Source of the DNA: Dokdonella koreensis DS-123
GTDB taxonomy: Bacteria; Pseudomonadota; Gammaproteobacteria; Xanthomonadales; Rhodanobacteraceae
Reading direction: 5' to 3'
Assembly (NCBI RefSeq): GCF_001632775.1
Contig: NZ_CP015249.1
Span: 1,840,686-1,904,685 of the forward strand
Length of the DNA stretch: 64,000 nt
Position 1 is the stretch's first letter. Each line of letters begins with the position of its first letter. Below the pieces are notes generated by a model. It was given only the letters and a program-made list of their open reading frames with translations, was not told the DNA's origin and searched no databases. Below, one piece after another: positions 17,965 to 27,200 of this stretch. A program made the position numbers and the translations under genes.

Positions 17965-19340
17965 TGGCCAAGGCGCGCACCGCCTATGTCTGCACCGAAT
18001 GCGGCGCCGCGCATTCCAAATGGCAGGGCCAGTGCACCGAATGCGGCGTCTGGAACACCCTGGCCGAGATCGTCGTCGAGCCGGACAAGGTCGCCGGCGC
18101 CCGCCGCGGCGGCTATGCCGGCGCTGCCGGTCCGGCGAAGGCGACCTCGCTGGCCGTCGTCGCCGGCGAGGCCGAGCAGCGCGCCATCACCGGCATCGGC
18201 GAGCTCGATCGCGTGCTCGGCGGTGGCCTGGTGGCCGGCTCGGTGGTGCTGATCGGTGGCGATCCGGGCATCGGCAAGTCGACCCTGCTGCTGCAGATGC
18301 TCGGCACGATCGGGCAGCGCATGCGCGGCCTCTACGTGACGGGCGAGGAGAGCCTGGCCCAGGTCGCCGCGCGCGGCCAGCGCCTGGGGCTGCGCCTGGA
18401 TGGCCTGGAGGCCCTGGCGGAAACCTCGATCGAGCGCATCCTGGCCGAGGCAGCGACCGTCCGCCCGCAGGTGCTGGTCATCGACTCGATCCAGACGATC
18501 TGGACCGAGCTGCTGACCGCCGCGCCCGGGTCGGTCAGCCAGGTGCGCGAATCCGCGGCCCGGCTCGTGCGTTTCGCGAAGGAGACCGGCACCAGCGTCT
18601 TCCTGGTCGGTCACGTGACCAAGGAGGGTGGCATCGCCGGACCGCGCGTGCTCGAGCACATGGTCGATGCGGTGCTGTACTTCGAGGGCGAATCGGGGAG
18701 CCGCTTCCGGATCCTGCGGGCGTTCAAGAACCGCTTCGGCGCGGTCAACGAGCTGGGCGTGTTCGCGATGGCCGAGAAGGGGCTCAAGGAAGTGCCCAAT
18801 CCGTCGGCGATCTTCCTGTCCGCGCACGCGCAGCCGACGCCCGGCAGTGCGGTCATGGTCACGCGCGAGGGGACACGGCCGCTGCTGGTCGAAGTGCAGG
18901 CGCTGGTCGATGCCTCGCCGCTGGCCAATCCGCGCCGCGTCGCGCTGGGCCTGGAACAGAACCGGCTGGCGATGCTGCTGGCGGTGCTGCACCGCCACGG
19001 TGGCGCCGCGGTCTACGACCAGGACGTGTTCGTGAACATCGTCGGCGGCATCCGCGTGCAGGAAACCGCGGCCGACCTGCCGGTCGTGCTGGCGGTGCTG
19101 TCGAGCTTCCGCGACCGGGCGCTGCCGGACAAGCTGGTCGCGTTCGGCGAGATCGGGTTGTCCGGTGAGATCCGGCCGGTGCCCAACGGCGAGGAGCGCC
19201 TGCGCGAGGCGGCGACGCACGGCTTCCGCCTGGCGATCGTCCCGAAGGCCAATGCGCCGCGGCGCGAGACGATCGGCGATCTGAAGATCATCGGGGTCGA
19301 CCGGCTCGGTGATGCGCTCGACGCCGCCAGGGATCTGTGA
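17964..19340 (+). CDS. radA: DNA repair protein RadA
   Basis: RadA (458 aa) is a RecA-like ATPase that drives branch migration during homologous recombination. The N-terminal zinc finger has Cys10, Cys13, Cys24 and Cys27 (VCTECG, QCTECG). Walker A GGDPGIGKST lies near residues 98-107 and the RadA-specific KNRFG motif at 255-259. The C-terminal third is the Lon-protease-like domain (GEIGLSGEIRPV). The start is a GTG overlapping the alr stop by 1 nt, and the MAKARTAYVCTECG opening supports it. Confidence 0.96.
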   Translation: MAKARTAYVCTECGAAHSKWQGQCTECGVWNTLAEIVVEPDKVAGARRGGYAGAAGPAKATSLAVVAGEAEQRAITGIGELDRVLGGGLVAGSVVLIGGDPGIGKSTLLLQMLGTIGQRMRGLYVTGEESLAQVAARGQRLGLRLDGLEALAETSIERILAEAATVRPQVLVIDSIQTIWTELLTAAPGSVSQVRESAARLVRFAKETGTSVFLVGHVTKEGGIAGPRVLEHMVDAVLYFEGESGSRFRILRAFKNRFGAVNELGVFAMAEKGLKEVPNPSAIFLSAHAQPTPGSAVMVTREGTRPLLVEVQALVDASPLANPRRVALGLEQNRLAMLLAVLHRHGGAAVYDQDVFVNIVGGIRVQETAADLPVVLAVLSSFRDRALPDKLVAFGEIGLSGEIRPVPNGEERLREAATHGFRLAIVPKANAPRRETIGDLKIIGVDRLGDALDAARDL

Positions 19341-19397
19341 GCTCGCGCGTGTACCGGTATCGGTCGCAAGGCGGCCCCGCGATCGCTCGGCCGGCGC

Positions 19398-20198
19398 TCA
19401 GCCGGTTCGCTTGAGCACCAGCTCCAGCACGAACTTGCTGCCGAAGAACGCCAGCAGCAGCACCACCATGCCGATCAGCGTCAGGCGCACCGCGCGGCGG
19501 CCGCGCCAGCCCCAGCGCCAGCGGCCGAACAGCAGCAGGCCGAAGACCAGCCAGGACGCGATCGAGAGCACCGTCTTGTGCACGAGGTGCTGCGCGAACA
19601 GGTCGTCGACGAACAGCACGCCGCTGACCAGGGTGAGGGTCAGGAACGCGAAGCCGGCCGCGATCAGCCGGAACATCAGCGATTCGGTCAGCGTCAGCGG
19701 CGGCAAGGCGCGGATCAGGCCCGAATCGAGCAGGCGCCGGCGCAGGGCGCGTTCCTGCAGCGCGAGCAGGATCGCAAGCAGGGCGGCGATGCTGAGCAGG
19801 CTGTAGGCCAGCAGCGCGAAGCCCGCGTGCAGGGTGATCTGCCACTCCAGCGGCTGCGGCCGGGTCTCCGGTGCCAGGAAGACGTCGATCGCGAGCAGGG
19901 CGGCCGCCAGCGGGAACACGATGACGCCGAGTCCGGCCACCGGGCGGAACAGGTTGACCAGGAGCGTCAGCGCCGCCACGCCGAAGCCGGCCAGCGACAG
20001 CGCGGCGAAGAAGTGCAGGTCCAGGCCGCCGCGGTGCATGCCGAAGATCAGCGTCGCGTGCACGACCGCCGCCAGCGTCGCCAGCAGCAGCCCGATGCCG
20101 CGCGCCGGCGCCGGCAGCCGCGCGATCGGCAGCGCGATCAGGACCGCCGCAATCACGTAGTCGGCGATCGCGAACGCGCTGAGCAGGGATGTGGGCAT
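19398..20198 (-). CDS. CcsA/HemX-type inner-membrane protein (YpjD-like)
   Basis: This 266-aa polytopic protein has about eight hydrophobic helices and belongs to the CcsA/CcmC-type cytochrome c assembly superfamily. Conserved histidine-bearing segments (ATLIFGMHRGGLDLHFF; WQITLHAGFALLAY; AQHLVHKTVLS) are the likely heme-contacting positions. The tryptophan-rich WWD loop of true CcsA is not evident, so I place it with the YpjD-like group seen opposite ffh in many Proteobacteria. Its role is not established. It is divergent from ffh and converges on radA. Confidence 0.78.
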   Translation of the reverse strand: MPTSLLSAFAIADYVIAAVLIALPIARLPAPARGIGLLLATLAAVVHATLIFGMHRGGLDLHFFAALSLAGFGVAALTLLVNLFRPVAGLGVIVFPLAAALLAIDVFLAPETRPQPLEWQITLHAGFALLAYSLLSIAALLAILLALQERALRRRLLDSGLIRALPPLTLTESLMFRLIAAGFAFLTLTLVSGVLFVDDLFAQHLVHKTVLSIASWLVFGLLLFGRWRWGWRGRRAVRLTLIGMVVLLLAFFGSKFVLELVLKRTG

Positions 20199-20264
20199 GC
20201 GGCGAGTGTCGCACAGCGCTGCTTCGGCCGGAATGCGGACGCCGAAGCGGTGCCGGTGCTGGGA

Positions 20265-20270
20265 TATACT
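20265..20270 (+). promoter_or_regulatory. Candidate -10 element for ffh
   Basis: TATACT (5/6 to consensus) lies 35 nt before the ffh start. No convincing -35 is visible at 16-18 nt. Confidence 0.4.
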
Positions 20271-20305
20271 GCCGGGCCGTTTTTCCCGCCGTCCTGCCCC
20301 TTGCC

Positions 20306-21682
20306 ATGTTCGAATCCCTCAGCCAGCGCCTTTCCTCCACGGTCGAGCGCCTGCGTGGCCGCGGTCGCCTGACCGAAGCCAATATCCGCGAGTCCCTGCG
20401 CGAGGTGCGGGTGGCCCTGCTGGAGGCCGACGTCGCCCTGCCGGTCGTCCAGGCGCTGGTCCAGCGCGTGCAGGTGCGCGCGATCGGGCAGGAAGTCCTC
20501 AAGAGCCTGACGCCGGGGCAGGCGCTGATCAAGGTGGTCCGCGACGAGCTGACCGCGCTGATGGGCACCGCCAACGCGGATCTCAACCTGGCGGCCGCAC
20601 CGCCGGCGATCGTGCTGATGGCCGGCCTGCAGGGCGCCGGCAAGACGACCACGGTGGCCAAGCTGGCGCGCTTCCTGCGCGAGCGGCGCAAGAAGAAGGT
20701 CATGGTGGTCAGCTGCGACGTCTATCGCCCGGCGGCGATCGAGCAGCTGCGGACCCTCGCCGAGCAGGTCGAGGTGCTGTTCCACCCGTCCAGCGGGACC
20801 GACGATCCGGTCGCGATCGCGCGTTCGGCCGTGGACGCGGCCCGCAGGAACTTCGCCGATGTGCTGATCGTCGATACCGCCGGCCGCCTGCACATCGATG
20901 CGGCGATGATGGACGAGATCAAGGCCCTGCACGCCGTGCTCGACCCGGTCGAGACGCTGTTCGTCGTCGACGCGATGACCGGCCAGGATGCAGCCAACAC
21001 GGCCAAGGCCTTCTCCGAGGCGCTGCCGCTGACCGGTGTCGTGCTGACCAAGACCGACGGCGACGCCCGCGGTGGCGCGGCGCTGTCGGTCCGCTACATC
21101 ACCGGCCGGCCGATCAAGTTCATGGGGGCCGGCGAGAAGCCCGACGCGCTCGAGCCGTTCCACCCCGATCGCGTCGCGCAGCGCATCCTCGGCATGGGCG
21201 ACGTGCTGTCGCTGGTCGAGGAGGTCGAGCGCAAGGTCGACCAGGAGAAGGCGCAGAAGCTCGCCGAGAAGGTCATCAAGGGCAAGCGCTTCGACCTCAA
21301 CGACATGAAGGACCAGCTCGAGCAGATGGTCAACATGGGCGGCATGGCGTCGCTGATCGACAAGCTGCCGGGCATGGGCTCGCTGCCCGACCAGGTCAAG
21401 TCCAAGGTCAACGACAAGGAAGTGCACCGGATGATCGCGATCATCAACTCGATGACGAAGAAGGAGCGGCGCCACCCGGACCTGCTGAACGGGTCCCGGC
21501 GCGCCCGCATCGCGCGGGGTTCCGGCCAGCAGCCGGCTGACGTCAACCGCCTGCTCAAGCAGTACCAGCAGATGGAAAAGATGATGGCCAAGCTCGGCAG
21601 CGGCGGTATCAAGGGGTTGATGCGCCAGATGAAGGGCGCGATGCGCGGCATGGGCGGCAACGGGCTGATGCCGCCGCGGTAG
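20306..21682 (+). CDS. ffh: Signal recognition particle protein Ffh
   Basis: Ffh (458 aa) with 4.5S RNA delivers inner-membrane proteins to FtsY and the translocon. The N domain leads into the G domain, with G1 GLQGAGKTTT near residue 107, DVYRPAAIEQL, DTAGR and TKTDGDARGG. The C-terminal M domain is rich in methionine (NMGGMASLIDKLPGMG; MRQMKGAMRGMGG). The ATG at 20306 gives the usual MFESLSQRLS start. No 4.5S RNA gene was found nearby. A GC-rich hairpin follows the stop. Confidence 0.97.
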   Translation: MFESLSQRLSSTVERLRGRGRLTEANIRESLREVRVALLEADVALPVVQALVQRVQVRAIGQEVLKSLTPGQALIKVVRDELTALMGTANADLNLAAAPPAIVLMAGLQGAGKTTTVAKLARFLRERRKKKVMVVSCDVYRPAAIEQLRTLAEQVEVLFHPSSGTDDPVAIARSAVDAARRNFADVLIVDTAGRLHIDAAMMDEIKALHAVLDPVETLFVVDAMTGQDAANTAKAFSEALPLTGVVLTKTDGDARGGAALSVRYITGRPIKFMGAGEKPDALEPFHPDRVAQRILGMGDVLSLVEEVERKVDQEKAQKLAEKVIKGKRFDLNDMKDQLEQMVNMGGMASLIDKLPGMGSLPDQVKSKVNDKEVHRMIAIINSMTKKERRHPDLLNGSRRARIARGSGQQPADVNRLLKQYQQMEKMMAKLGSGGIKGLMRQMKGAMRGMGGNGLMPPR

Positions 21683-21695
21683 GACGCCGTACCGG

Positions 21696-21716
21696 GCGGC
21701 CGGTTTGCCCGGCCGC
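21696..21716 (+). terminator. GC-rich hairpin after ffh, possible weak terminator
   Basis: GCGGCCGG (21696-21703) pairs perfectly with 21709-21716 around a 5-nt loop. No T-run follows directly, so it may only be a pause or mRNA-protecting structure. Confidence 0.35.
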
Positions 21717-21744
21717 GTCGCGGGCCGCCTAACTCCGCGGCGGG

Positions 21745-21773
21745 CTTTCATTTTTTCCGGTTTCGGCTAGAAT
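21745..21773 (+). promoter_or_regulatory. Candidate promoter of rpsP-rimM-trmD-rplS
   Basis: TAGAAT at 21768-21773 (5/6 to the -10 consensus) follows CTTTCA at 21745-21750 (3/6 to the -35) with 17 nt between. It lies about 90 nt before rpsP. Confidence 0.42.
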
Positions 21774-21861
21774 ATGCGGCTCGCTTGGTCGCCCCGCGGT
21801 CCGGCGCGGGCCAGCCGTTCCGGTCCGAAACTTTTATTTCTCAAGAATTCAGAGACTTACG

Positions 21862-22125
21862 ATGGTCAAGATTCGCCTGTCCCGTGGCGGCGCCAAGAAG
21901 CGGCCGTTCTATCACATCGTCGTGACCGACGAGCGCAATGCGCGCGACGGCCGCAACATCGAGCGCGTCGGCTTTTTCAACCCGATCGCCGCAGGCAAGG
22001 ACGTCCGCCTGCAGATCGATACCGACCGCGTCAAGCAGTGGGTCGAGAAGGGCGCGCAGCTCACCGAGCGGGTCAAGGTGCTGTACAAGGAAGCTGCCAA
22101 GTCGGCGGCGCAGCCGGCGGCCTGA
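21862..22125 (+). CDS. rpsP: 30S ribosomal protein S16
   Basis: S16 (87 aa) is an early-assembly protein of the 30S body. The signature [20 protein letters not shown] is followed by [19 protein letters not shown] and a C-terminal helix. It begins the conserved rpsP-rimM-trmD-rplS operon; rimM starts 5 nt after its stop. Confidence 0.98.
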   Translation: MVKIRLSRGGAKKRPFYHIVVTDERNARDGRNIERVGFFNPIAAGKDVRLQIDTDRVKQWVEKGAQLTERVKVLYKEAAKSAAQPAA

Positions 22126-22130
22126 GCAGC

Positions 22131-22640
22131 GTGACGGAAGACCGGCAGATCCTGCTCGGCAGGATCGTCGGGCTCTACGGAGTGCAGGGCTGGGTCCGCC
22201 TGGAGTCGTGGACCGAGCCGAGGATGCAGATCTTCCGTTATCAGCCGTGGCTGCTGAAGACGGCGTCTGCCGAGAAGGAATTCCACGGCAGTCGCGGGCG
22301 CGAACAGGGCAAGGGCCTCGTGGCCGAATTGCCCGGGATCGCCGACCGCGACGAGGCGGCCTCCTGGATCGGGGCGGAAATCCGGGTCTTGCGCTCGGTC
22401 CTGCCACGGCCCAGGAAGGACGAGTACTACTGGGTCGATCTGGAAGGACTCGCCGTCGTCACGGTGGATGGGACGGTTCTGGGCACGGTGTCGCATCTGA
22501 TCGCGACCGGCGCGAACGACGTCCTGTTCGTCAGGGACGGTGAGAAGGAACGGCTGATTCCGTTCGTGACGGGGCCATTCGTCAAGGATGTCGATTTCGA
22601 TGCACGACGCATCGTGGTCGATTGGGATCCGGATTTTTGA
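22131..22640 (+). CDS. rimM: 16S rRNA processing protein RimM
   Basis: RimM (169 aa; E. coli 182) aids maturation of the 30S head and binds S19. The N-terminal RimM beta-barrel ([20 protein letters not shown]) and the PRC-barrel C-terminal half ([38 protein letters not shown]) are both clear. The start is GTG at 22131, 5 nt after rpsP; no ATG gives a sensible N-terminus. trmD begins 19 nt after the stop. Confidence 0.94.
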   Translation: MTEDRQILLGRIVGLYGVQGWVRLESWTEPRMQIFRYQPWLLKTASAEKEFHGSRGREQGKGLVAELPGIADRDEAASWIGAEIRVLRSVLPRPRKDEYYWVDLEGLAVVTVDGTVLGTVSHLIATGANDVLFVRDGEKERLIPFVTGPFVKDVDFDARRIVVDWDPDF

Positions 22641-22659
22641 GGGTGTGGGCAAGGGCGCG

Positions 22660-23433
22660 ATGCGCATCGACGTCGTCACGCTTTTTCCCGAACTGATCGA
22701 AAACTGCCTCCGTTCCGGTGTCGTCGGGCGGGCGCAGGAGCGGGGCTTGCTGGCGGTCCGTACGTGGAATCCGCGTGATTTCGCCACGGACAGCCATCGC
22801 ACGGTCGACGACCGTCCGTGCGGCGGAGGCCCGGGCATGGTCATGATGATCGGGCCTTTGCAGGCCGCGCTCGAAAGGGCGCAGGACGGCGACGGACCGG
22901 TCAGGACGGTATACCTGAGTCCGCAGGGAGTGCGGCTCACGCAGGCCAAGGTGGCGCAGTTCGCACGCGGTCCGCGTCTGGTCCTGCTGTGCGGGCGCTA
23001 CGAGGGCGTGGACGAGCGCCTGCTGGCTCATGCGGTGGATGAAGAGGTTTCGATCGGCGACTACGTGCTGTCGGGCGGAGAATTGGCCGCGGCGGTACTG
23101 ATCGATGCGATCGGGAGGTTGCAGGACGGTGCGTTGAACGACGCGCAGTCGGCGGAGCAGGACTCGTTCTCGGACGGCCTGCTCGATTGTCCCCACTACA
23201 CGCGGCCGGTTCGCGGCGCGCTGGGGGACGTCCCGCCGGTGCTGCTGTCGGGCGACCACGCGGCGATCCGGCGCTGGCGCCGCAAGCAGGCGCTGGGAAG
23301 GACCTGGCTGCGTCGTCCGGACCTGCTGGCGCGGACGGAGCTGGACGCCGAGTCGCGACGATTGCTGGACGAGTTTCGCCGGGAACACGAGGCGGCAAGG
23401 GATCAGACAGAAGCGGGCACGAGGCCTGACTGA
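22660..23433 (+). CDS. trmD: tRNA (guanine-37-N1) methyltransferase
   Basis: TrmD (257 aa) makes m1G37 in tRNAs reading CNN codons, which prevents +1 frameshifting. The trefoil-knot SAM site is visible as [12 protein letters not shown] and [14 protein letters not shown]; the substrate-contacting [14 protein letters not shown] segment is intact. The ATG at 22660 gives the normal [12 protein letters not shown] start; upstream in-frame codons overlap rimM and were not used. It is third in the rpsP operon, 38 nt before rplS. Confidence 0.96.
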   Translation: MRIDVVTLFPELIENCLRSGVVGRAQERGLLAVRTWNPRDFATDSHRTVDDRPCGGGPGMVMMIGPLQAALERAQDGDGPVRTVYLSPQGVRLTQAKVAQFARGPRLVLLCGRYEGVDERLLAHAVDEEVSIGDYVLSGGELAAAVLIDAIGRLQDGALNDAQSAEQDSFSDGLLDCPHYTRPVRGALGDVPPVLLSGDHAAIRRWRRKQALGRTWLRRPDLLARTELDAESRRLLDEFRREHEAARDQTEAGTRPD

Positions 23434-23471
23434 CTGAAACAATCTACAACGATCATACTTTGGTGAGTGTC

Positions 23472-23840
23472 ATGAGCAACATCATTCAGCAGTTCGAAGC
23501 CGCCCAGATGACCCGCACGCTGCCGGCGTTCTCGCCGGGCGATACGGTCGTCGTCAACGTCAAGGTCAAGGAAGGCAACCGCGAGCGCGTCCAGGCCTAC
23601 GAGGGCGTCGTCATCGCCAAGAAGAATGCCGGCCTCAATTCGGCGTTCACGGTTCGCAAGATTTCGCATGGCACCGGTGTCGAGCGCGTGTTCCAGTCGC
23701 ACAGCCCGACGATCGACTCGGTGGTCGTGAAGCGCCACGGCAAGGTCCGCGGCGCGAAGCTGTACTACCTGCGTGGCCTGGAAGGCAAGGCGGCGCGCAT
23801 CAAGGAAGACCTGAGCGCGCACAGCAAGAAGCAGGCCTGA
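23472..23840 (+). CDS. rplS: 50S ribosomal protein L19
   Basis: L19 (122 aa) sits at the 30S-50S interface. The protein shows [49 protein letters not shown] and [18 protein letters not shown] used the ATG at 23472 rather than an in-frame GTG-type start 12 nt upstream. A strong terminator ends the operon 43 nt after its stop. Confidence 0.98.
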   Translation: MSNIIQQFEAAQMTRTLPAFSPGDTVVVNVKVKEGNRERVQAYEGVVIAKKNAGLNSAFTVRKISHGTGVERVFQSHSPTIDSVVVKRHGKVRGAKLYYLRGLEGKAARIKEDLSAHSKKQA

Positions 23841-23882
23841 TCCACGTCTTGGAGCATCGAGTCGCGTCTGTGCTCCTCGTCG

Positions 23883-23920
23883 CAAACCGGCCGCCGTATG
23901 GCGGCCGGTTTGTTCTTTTA
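23883..23920 (+). terminator. Rho-independent terminator of rpsP-rimM-trmD-rplS
   Basis: A 13-bp perfect stem (23883-23895 with 23900-23912) closes on a GTAT loop and is followed by TTCTTTT. Confidence 0.87.
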
Positions 23921-23928
23921 GAGACCGA

Positions 23929-23956
23929 TTGAAAGCCGGCTTTCCCGCCCTCATAC
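23929..23956 (+). promoter_or_regulatory. Candidate heat-shock (sigma-32) promoter of htpG
   Basis: TTGAAA at 23929-23934 and CCTCATAC at 23949-23956 are 14 nt apart. They resemble the E. coli sigma-32 elements (TTGAAA, 13-15 nt, CCCCATNT), with two mismatches in the -10. A GGGAGGAG ribosome site follows at 23976-23983. Confidence 0.5.
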
Positions 23957-23993
23957 GCGCGGCAGATTCCGTAACGGGAGGAGACCGCCCATC

Positions 23994-25877
23994 ATGAGCG
24001 CCACCGCCGAAACCCGGCGTTTCGAAGCCGAAGTAGCCCAGGTTCTGCACCTGGTCACGCACTCGCTCTACTCGCACAAGGAAATCTTCCTGCGCGAGCT
24101 GATTTCCAATGCCTCCGACGCGCTGGACAAGCTGCGCTTCGATGCGCTGGCCAGCCCCGGGCTTCTCGCAGGCGATGCGGACCTGCACATCGACCTGTCC
24201 TGGGACCCCGATGCGGGGACGCTGACGCTGACCGACAACGGCATCGGCATGAGCCGCGAGGAGGTCATCGAGAACATCGGGACGATCGCCCGCTCGGGCA
24301 CCCGCAAGTTCCTCGATGCGCTTTCCGGCGACGCGCGCAGCGACAGCCGCCTGATCGGGCAGTTCGGCGTCGGCTTCTACTCCGCGTTCATCGTGGCCGA
24401 CAAGGTCACGTTGACGACGCGCCGCGCCGGCGCACCGGACGACCAGGGCGTGCGCTGGGAGTCGGCCGGTACCGGCGAGTATGCCGTGCAGACGCTGCCC
24501 GTCCCGCAACGCGGGACGCAGATCGTCCTCCACCTCAAGGAGGAGGAGAAGGCGTTCCTCGACGGCTGGAAGCTGCGCGACCTGATCGCGCGCTACTCGG
24601 ACCACATCGCGTTCCCGATCCGCATGCCGGCGTCCAAGGACGGCAAGCCCGACGGCGCGCCCGAGGCGGTCAACCAGGCCTCGGCGCTGTGGATGCGGCC
24701 CAAGGCCGAGCTTTCCGACGCCGACTACCAGGGTTTCTACACGTCGCTCGGGCACGACTTCAACGCCCCGCTGGCCTGGACGCACAACCGGGTCGAAGGC
24801 AACCAGAGCTACACGCTCCTGCTGTACCTGCCCGAGCGCCAGCCCTACGACGCGATGCTCGGTGGGCGCGACGAACGCAAGGGGCTGAAGCTCTACGTCC
24901 GCCGCGTCTTCATCATGGATGCCGGCGAACAGCTGTTGCCGGGCTGGCTGCGTTTCGTCCGCGGCGTGATCGACTCGGACGACCTGCCGCTCAACGTCAG
25001 TCGTGAGCTGTTGCAGGACAACCGCCTCGTGTCGCAGATACGGGCCGCCTGCGTCAAGCGGGTGCTCGATCTGATCGAGAAGCTGGCCAAGGACGAGCCG
25101 GCGAAGTTCGCGCAGTTCACGCGCGAGTTCGGCAACGTGCTCAAGGAAGGCATCGTCGAGGACGCGGCCAGCCGCGACCGCATCGCCAAGCTGCTGCGCT
25201 TCGCCTCGACCCGGAGCGAGGGAGCGGACAAGAGCGTATCGCTCGAGGACTACGTGGGACGCATGCAGGCGGACCAGGACGTCATCTGGTACGTGACGGC
25301 CGATTCCTATGCGGCGGCCAAGGGCAGCCCCCAGATCGAGGCGCTCAAGGCCCGTGGCGTCGAAGTGCTGCTGATGTTCGAGCGGATCGACGAATGGATG
25401 GTCGGCTACCTGCCGGAATTCGGCGGCAAGAAGCTGCGCCATGTCGCCAAGGGCGAGTTCGGCCAGGCCGGCGGTGCCGATGCCGAGGAGCGCAAGCAGC
25501 TCGAGGAGCAATCGGCCGGTCTGGTCGAGCGGCTGCGGCAGCTGCTGGGCGAGCAGGTCCACGCCGTGCGCGTCAGTCATCGCCTGACCGATTCGCCGGC
25601 CTGCCTGGTGCTCGACGAGCACGACATGGCGCTGCACATGCAGCGCTTGCTGCGCGAGGCCGGCCACGAGCTGCCGGCGAGCCAGCCGGTGCTCGAGATC
25701 AATCCCGCACACGCGCTGCTGCAGCGTTTCGAGAACGAAGCGGATCCGGTGCGAGCCGCCGATCTGGCGCAGGTGCTGCTCGATCAGGCACAGCTGGCCG
25801 GCGGTGCGACGCTGGCCGATCCGGCGGCCTTCGTCCAGCGCGTCAATCGCCTCATTCTGGGCGCGTCACAGGCCTGA
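23994..25877 (+). CDS. htpG: Chaperone HtpG (bacterial Hsp90)
   Basis: HtpG (627 aa; E. coli 624) is the dimeric Hsp90 ATPase that remodels client proteins with DnaK. The N-terminal GHKL ATPase domain has ELISNASDALDKLRF, LTDNGIGM, GTIARSGT and GQFGVGFYSAF. The middle domain carries the catalytic-arginine region VNVSRELLQDNRL, and the C-terminal dimerisation region includes MERI-type segments ahead of LILGASQA. A strong GGGAGGAG site precedes the ATG. A sigma-32-like promoter upstream fits heat-inducible control. Confidence 0.97.
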   Translation: MSATAETRRFEAEVAQVLHLVTHSLYSHKEIFLRELISNASDALDKLRFDALASPGLLAGDADLHIDLSWDPDAGTLTLTDNGIGMSREEVIENIGTIARSGTRKFLDALSGDARSDSRLIGQFGVGFYSAFIVADKVTLTTRRAGAPDDQGVRWESAGTGEYAVQTLPVPQRGTQIVLHLKEEEKAFLDGWKLRDLIARYSDHIAFPIRMPASKDGKPDGAPEAVNQASALWMRPKAELSDADYQGFYTSLGHDFNAPLAWTHNRVEGNQSYTLLLYLPERQPYDAMLGGRDERKGLKLYVRRVFIMDAGEQLLPGWLRFVRGVIDSDDLPLNVSRELLQDNRLVSQIRAACVKRVLDLIEKLAKDEPAKFAQFTREFGNVLKEGIVEDAASRDRIAKLLRFASTRSEGADKSVSLEDYVGRMQADQDVIWYVTADSYAAAKGSPQIEALKARGVEVLLMFERIDEWMVGYLPEFGGKKLRHVAKGEFGQAGGADAEERKQLEEQSAGLVERLRQLLGEQVHAVRVSHRLTDSPACLVLDEHDMALHMQRLLREAGHELPASQPVLEINPAHALLQRFENEADPVRAADLAQVLLDQAQLAGGATLADPAAFVQRVNRLILGASQA

Positions 25878-25915
25878 AAACGACGCAGGCCCCGGCGATG
25901 ACGCCGGGGCCTGCG
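25876..25915 (-). terminator. Terminator hairpin between convergent htpG and anti-sigma genes
   Basis: A 14-bp perfect stem (25884-25897 with 25902-25915, loop ATGA) has a TTTT run only on its minus-strand downstream side (25877-25880 read in reverse). It therefore best serves the minus-strand sigma/anti-sigma unit, though the hairpin may also affect htpG mRNA. Confidence 0.7.
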
Positions 25916-25954
25916 AGTACGTGCATGTCTCGGGGCGGCTCGCCCCTGACCGGG

Positions 25955-26488
25955 TCAGCTGCCGTTGAAGGCGGAATTGAAGAGCTGGTCCGAGCGCTCG
26001 GTCTGCGCGACGCCTTCGCCGTTGGACCAGGCGAAGATGCTGTCCTTGGTCGTGAAGATCCGGTCGGCCTTGTACCCGGCCTGCGCGGACGTGCCGGAAC
26101 CGACGCCCGGTCCCATGTGCTGCGCGGACCACAGGCCGAACACCGCCATCAGGCAGGCGGCCATGCCGGCCCAGCGCAGCGGGGCGGCCAACGGCCGGGC
26201 CGGAGCGGCCTGGTGGCGCTCGCGGCGTCCCTGGCGGCGACCGTGCGTGCGCGCCAGCCGTGCGAGATCGCAGGCCAGGGCTTCGGAGTCGTCTTCGAGC
26301 ACGGCCAGCATGCGTACCAGCTCCGCCTCGCTCGGCGAGACGGCCAGGCGGCTCGCGACGGCCTCGCGCCGATCGGCAGGCAGGGTGCCGGTGGCGGCAG
26401 CGGCCAGCGTATCGGCATCGAGGCTGGCCGGGCCCGCGGTACGGGCGGTCAGTTCGCGGTAGAGGACTGACAGGCGGTTGTCATTCAT
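25955..26488 (-). CDS. Putative membrane-anchored anti-sigma factor
   Basis: The 177-aa protein has a cytoplasmic N-terminal helical region (residues 1-80), a basic linker, one transmembrane helix at about 104-122 (LRWAGMAACLMAVFGLWSA) and a short periplasmic tail of about 55 residues. This topology, plus an overlap with the upstream sigma factor gene, is what identifies it; there is no HxxxCxxC zinc motif. The ATG at 26488 overlaps the sigma stop by 8 nt; an in-frame ATG at 26500 is also possible. No protease gene is adjacent. Anti-sigma function is inferred from context and topology. Confidence 0.65.
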   Translation of the reverse strand: MNDNRLSVLYRELTARTAGPASLDADTLAAAATGTLPADRREAVASRLAVSPSEAELVRMLAVLEDDSEALACDLARLARTHGRRQGRRERHQAAPARPLAAPLRWAGMAACLMAVFGLWSAQHMGPGVGSGTSAQAGYKADRIFTTKDSIFAWSNGEGVAQTERSDQLFNSAFNGS

Positions 26489-27032
26489 CGAATTCACCAT
26501 GTCCACAATCGCGCAGGCGGGTCTTGAGTTCGTCCATGCCGCGCGAAACCAGTTTCCGTGCCGCTTCGGCCGAGACTCCGACCGCATCGGCGATTTCCTG
26601 CAACGAAAAGCCTTGCAGGTGCAATGTGATCGGCAGGCGCCGGCGTTCGGGAATCTCCGCCAGGCATCGCGCCAATCCGTCCATGCGTTCACTGTCGCTG
26701 GCCTGACGGTCAGGACCCGCTGCGGCATCCGGCAGCGGGCTGGCTTCGCTGTCTTCGTCCGGTAGCGGCTCGGCCGCTCGGACCTCGGCCCGCCTCAGGG
26801 CGTCGACGACAGCACTCGCCACGACTCTCTGGATGTAAGACGCATGAAAGGCCGCGGACCGGTCACGCTCGATGGCACGCCAGAGACGGATGCGGACTTC
26901 CTGTTCGACGTCGGCCGGATCGATGCCGCGCTGGTCGAGGCCATGCGACTGGAGGAGCCGACGGACGCGGGCACCGTAGTCGCGAAGCAGTTGCTCCAGG
27001 CGTATCTGGATGGGGTCGGACGTCGGCGGCAT
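26481..27032 (-). CDS. ECF-type sigma-70 family factor
   Basis: The 183-aa protein has the two-domain layout of extracytoplasmic-function sigma factors. Region 2 contains DPADVEQEVRIRLWRAI at about residues 37-55 and continues to VVASAVVDALRR. A variable acidic linker of about 35 residues follows. Region 4 has LPITLHLQGFSLQEIADAVG leading into a helix-turn-helix and SRGMDELK. Overlap with the next gene suggests co-production with its inhibitor. A perfect 12-bp palindrome (CCCACCGGTGGG, 27090-27101) lies 57 nt upstream of the start. Which genes it controls is unknown. Confidence 0.8.
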   Translation of the reverse strand: MPPTSDPIQIRLEQLLRDYGARVRRLLQSHGLDQRGIDPADVEQEVRIRLWRAIERDRSAAFHASYIQRVVASAVVDALRRAEVRAAEPLPDEDSEASPLPDAAAGPDRQASDSERMDGLARCLAEIPERRRLPITLHLQGFSLQEIADAVGVSAEAARKLVSRGMDELKTRLRDCGHGEFDE

Positions 27033-27200
27033 TGCAACGGCGGTCGTGAAAAGAGCGTTATGCTCACCGACTGCGCGAATTGTGGCAATCCCACCGGTGG
27101 GGCCGGGGCGGCGACTCGCCCGGGACGCAGGTCAGCAATGCGGGATGCCAGACGGTGTGCCGCGGATCAGCCGACCGCGGCCAGGTACTGCACCGCCGGA

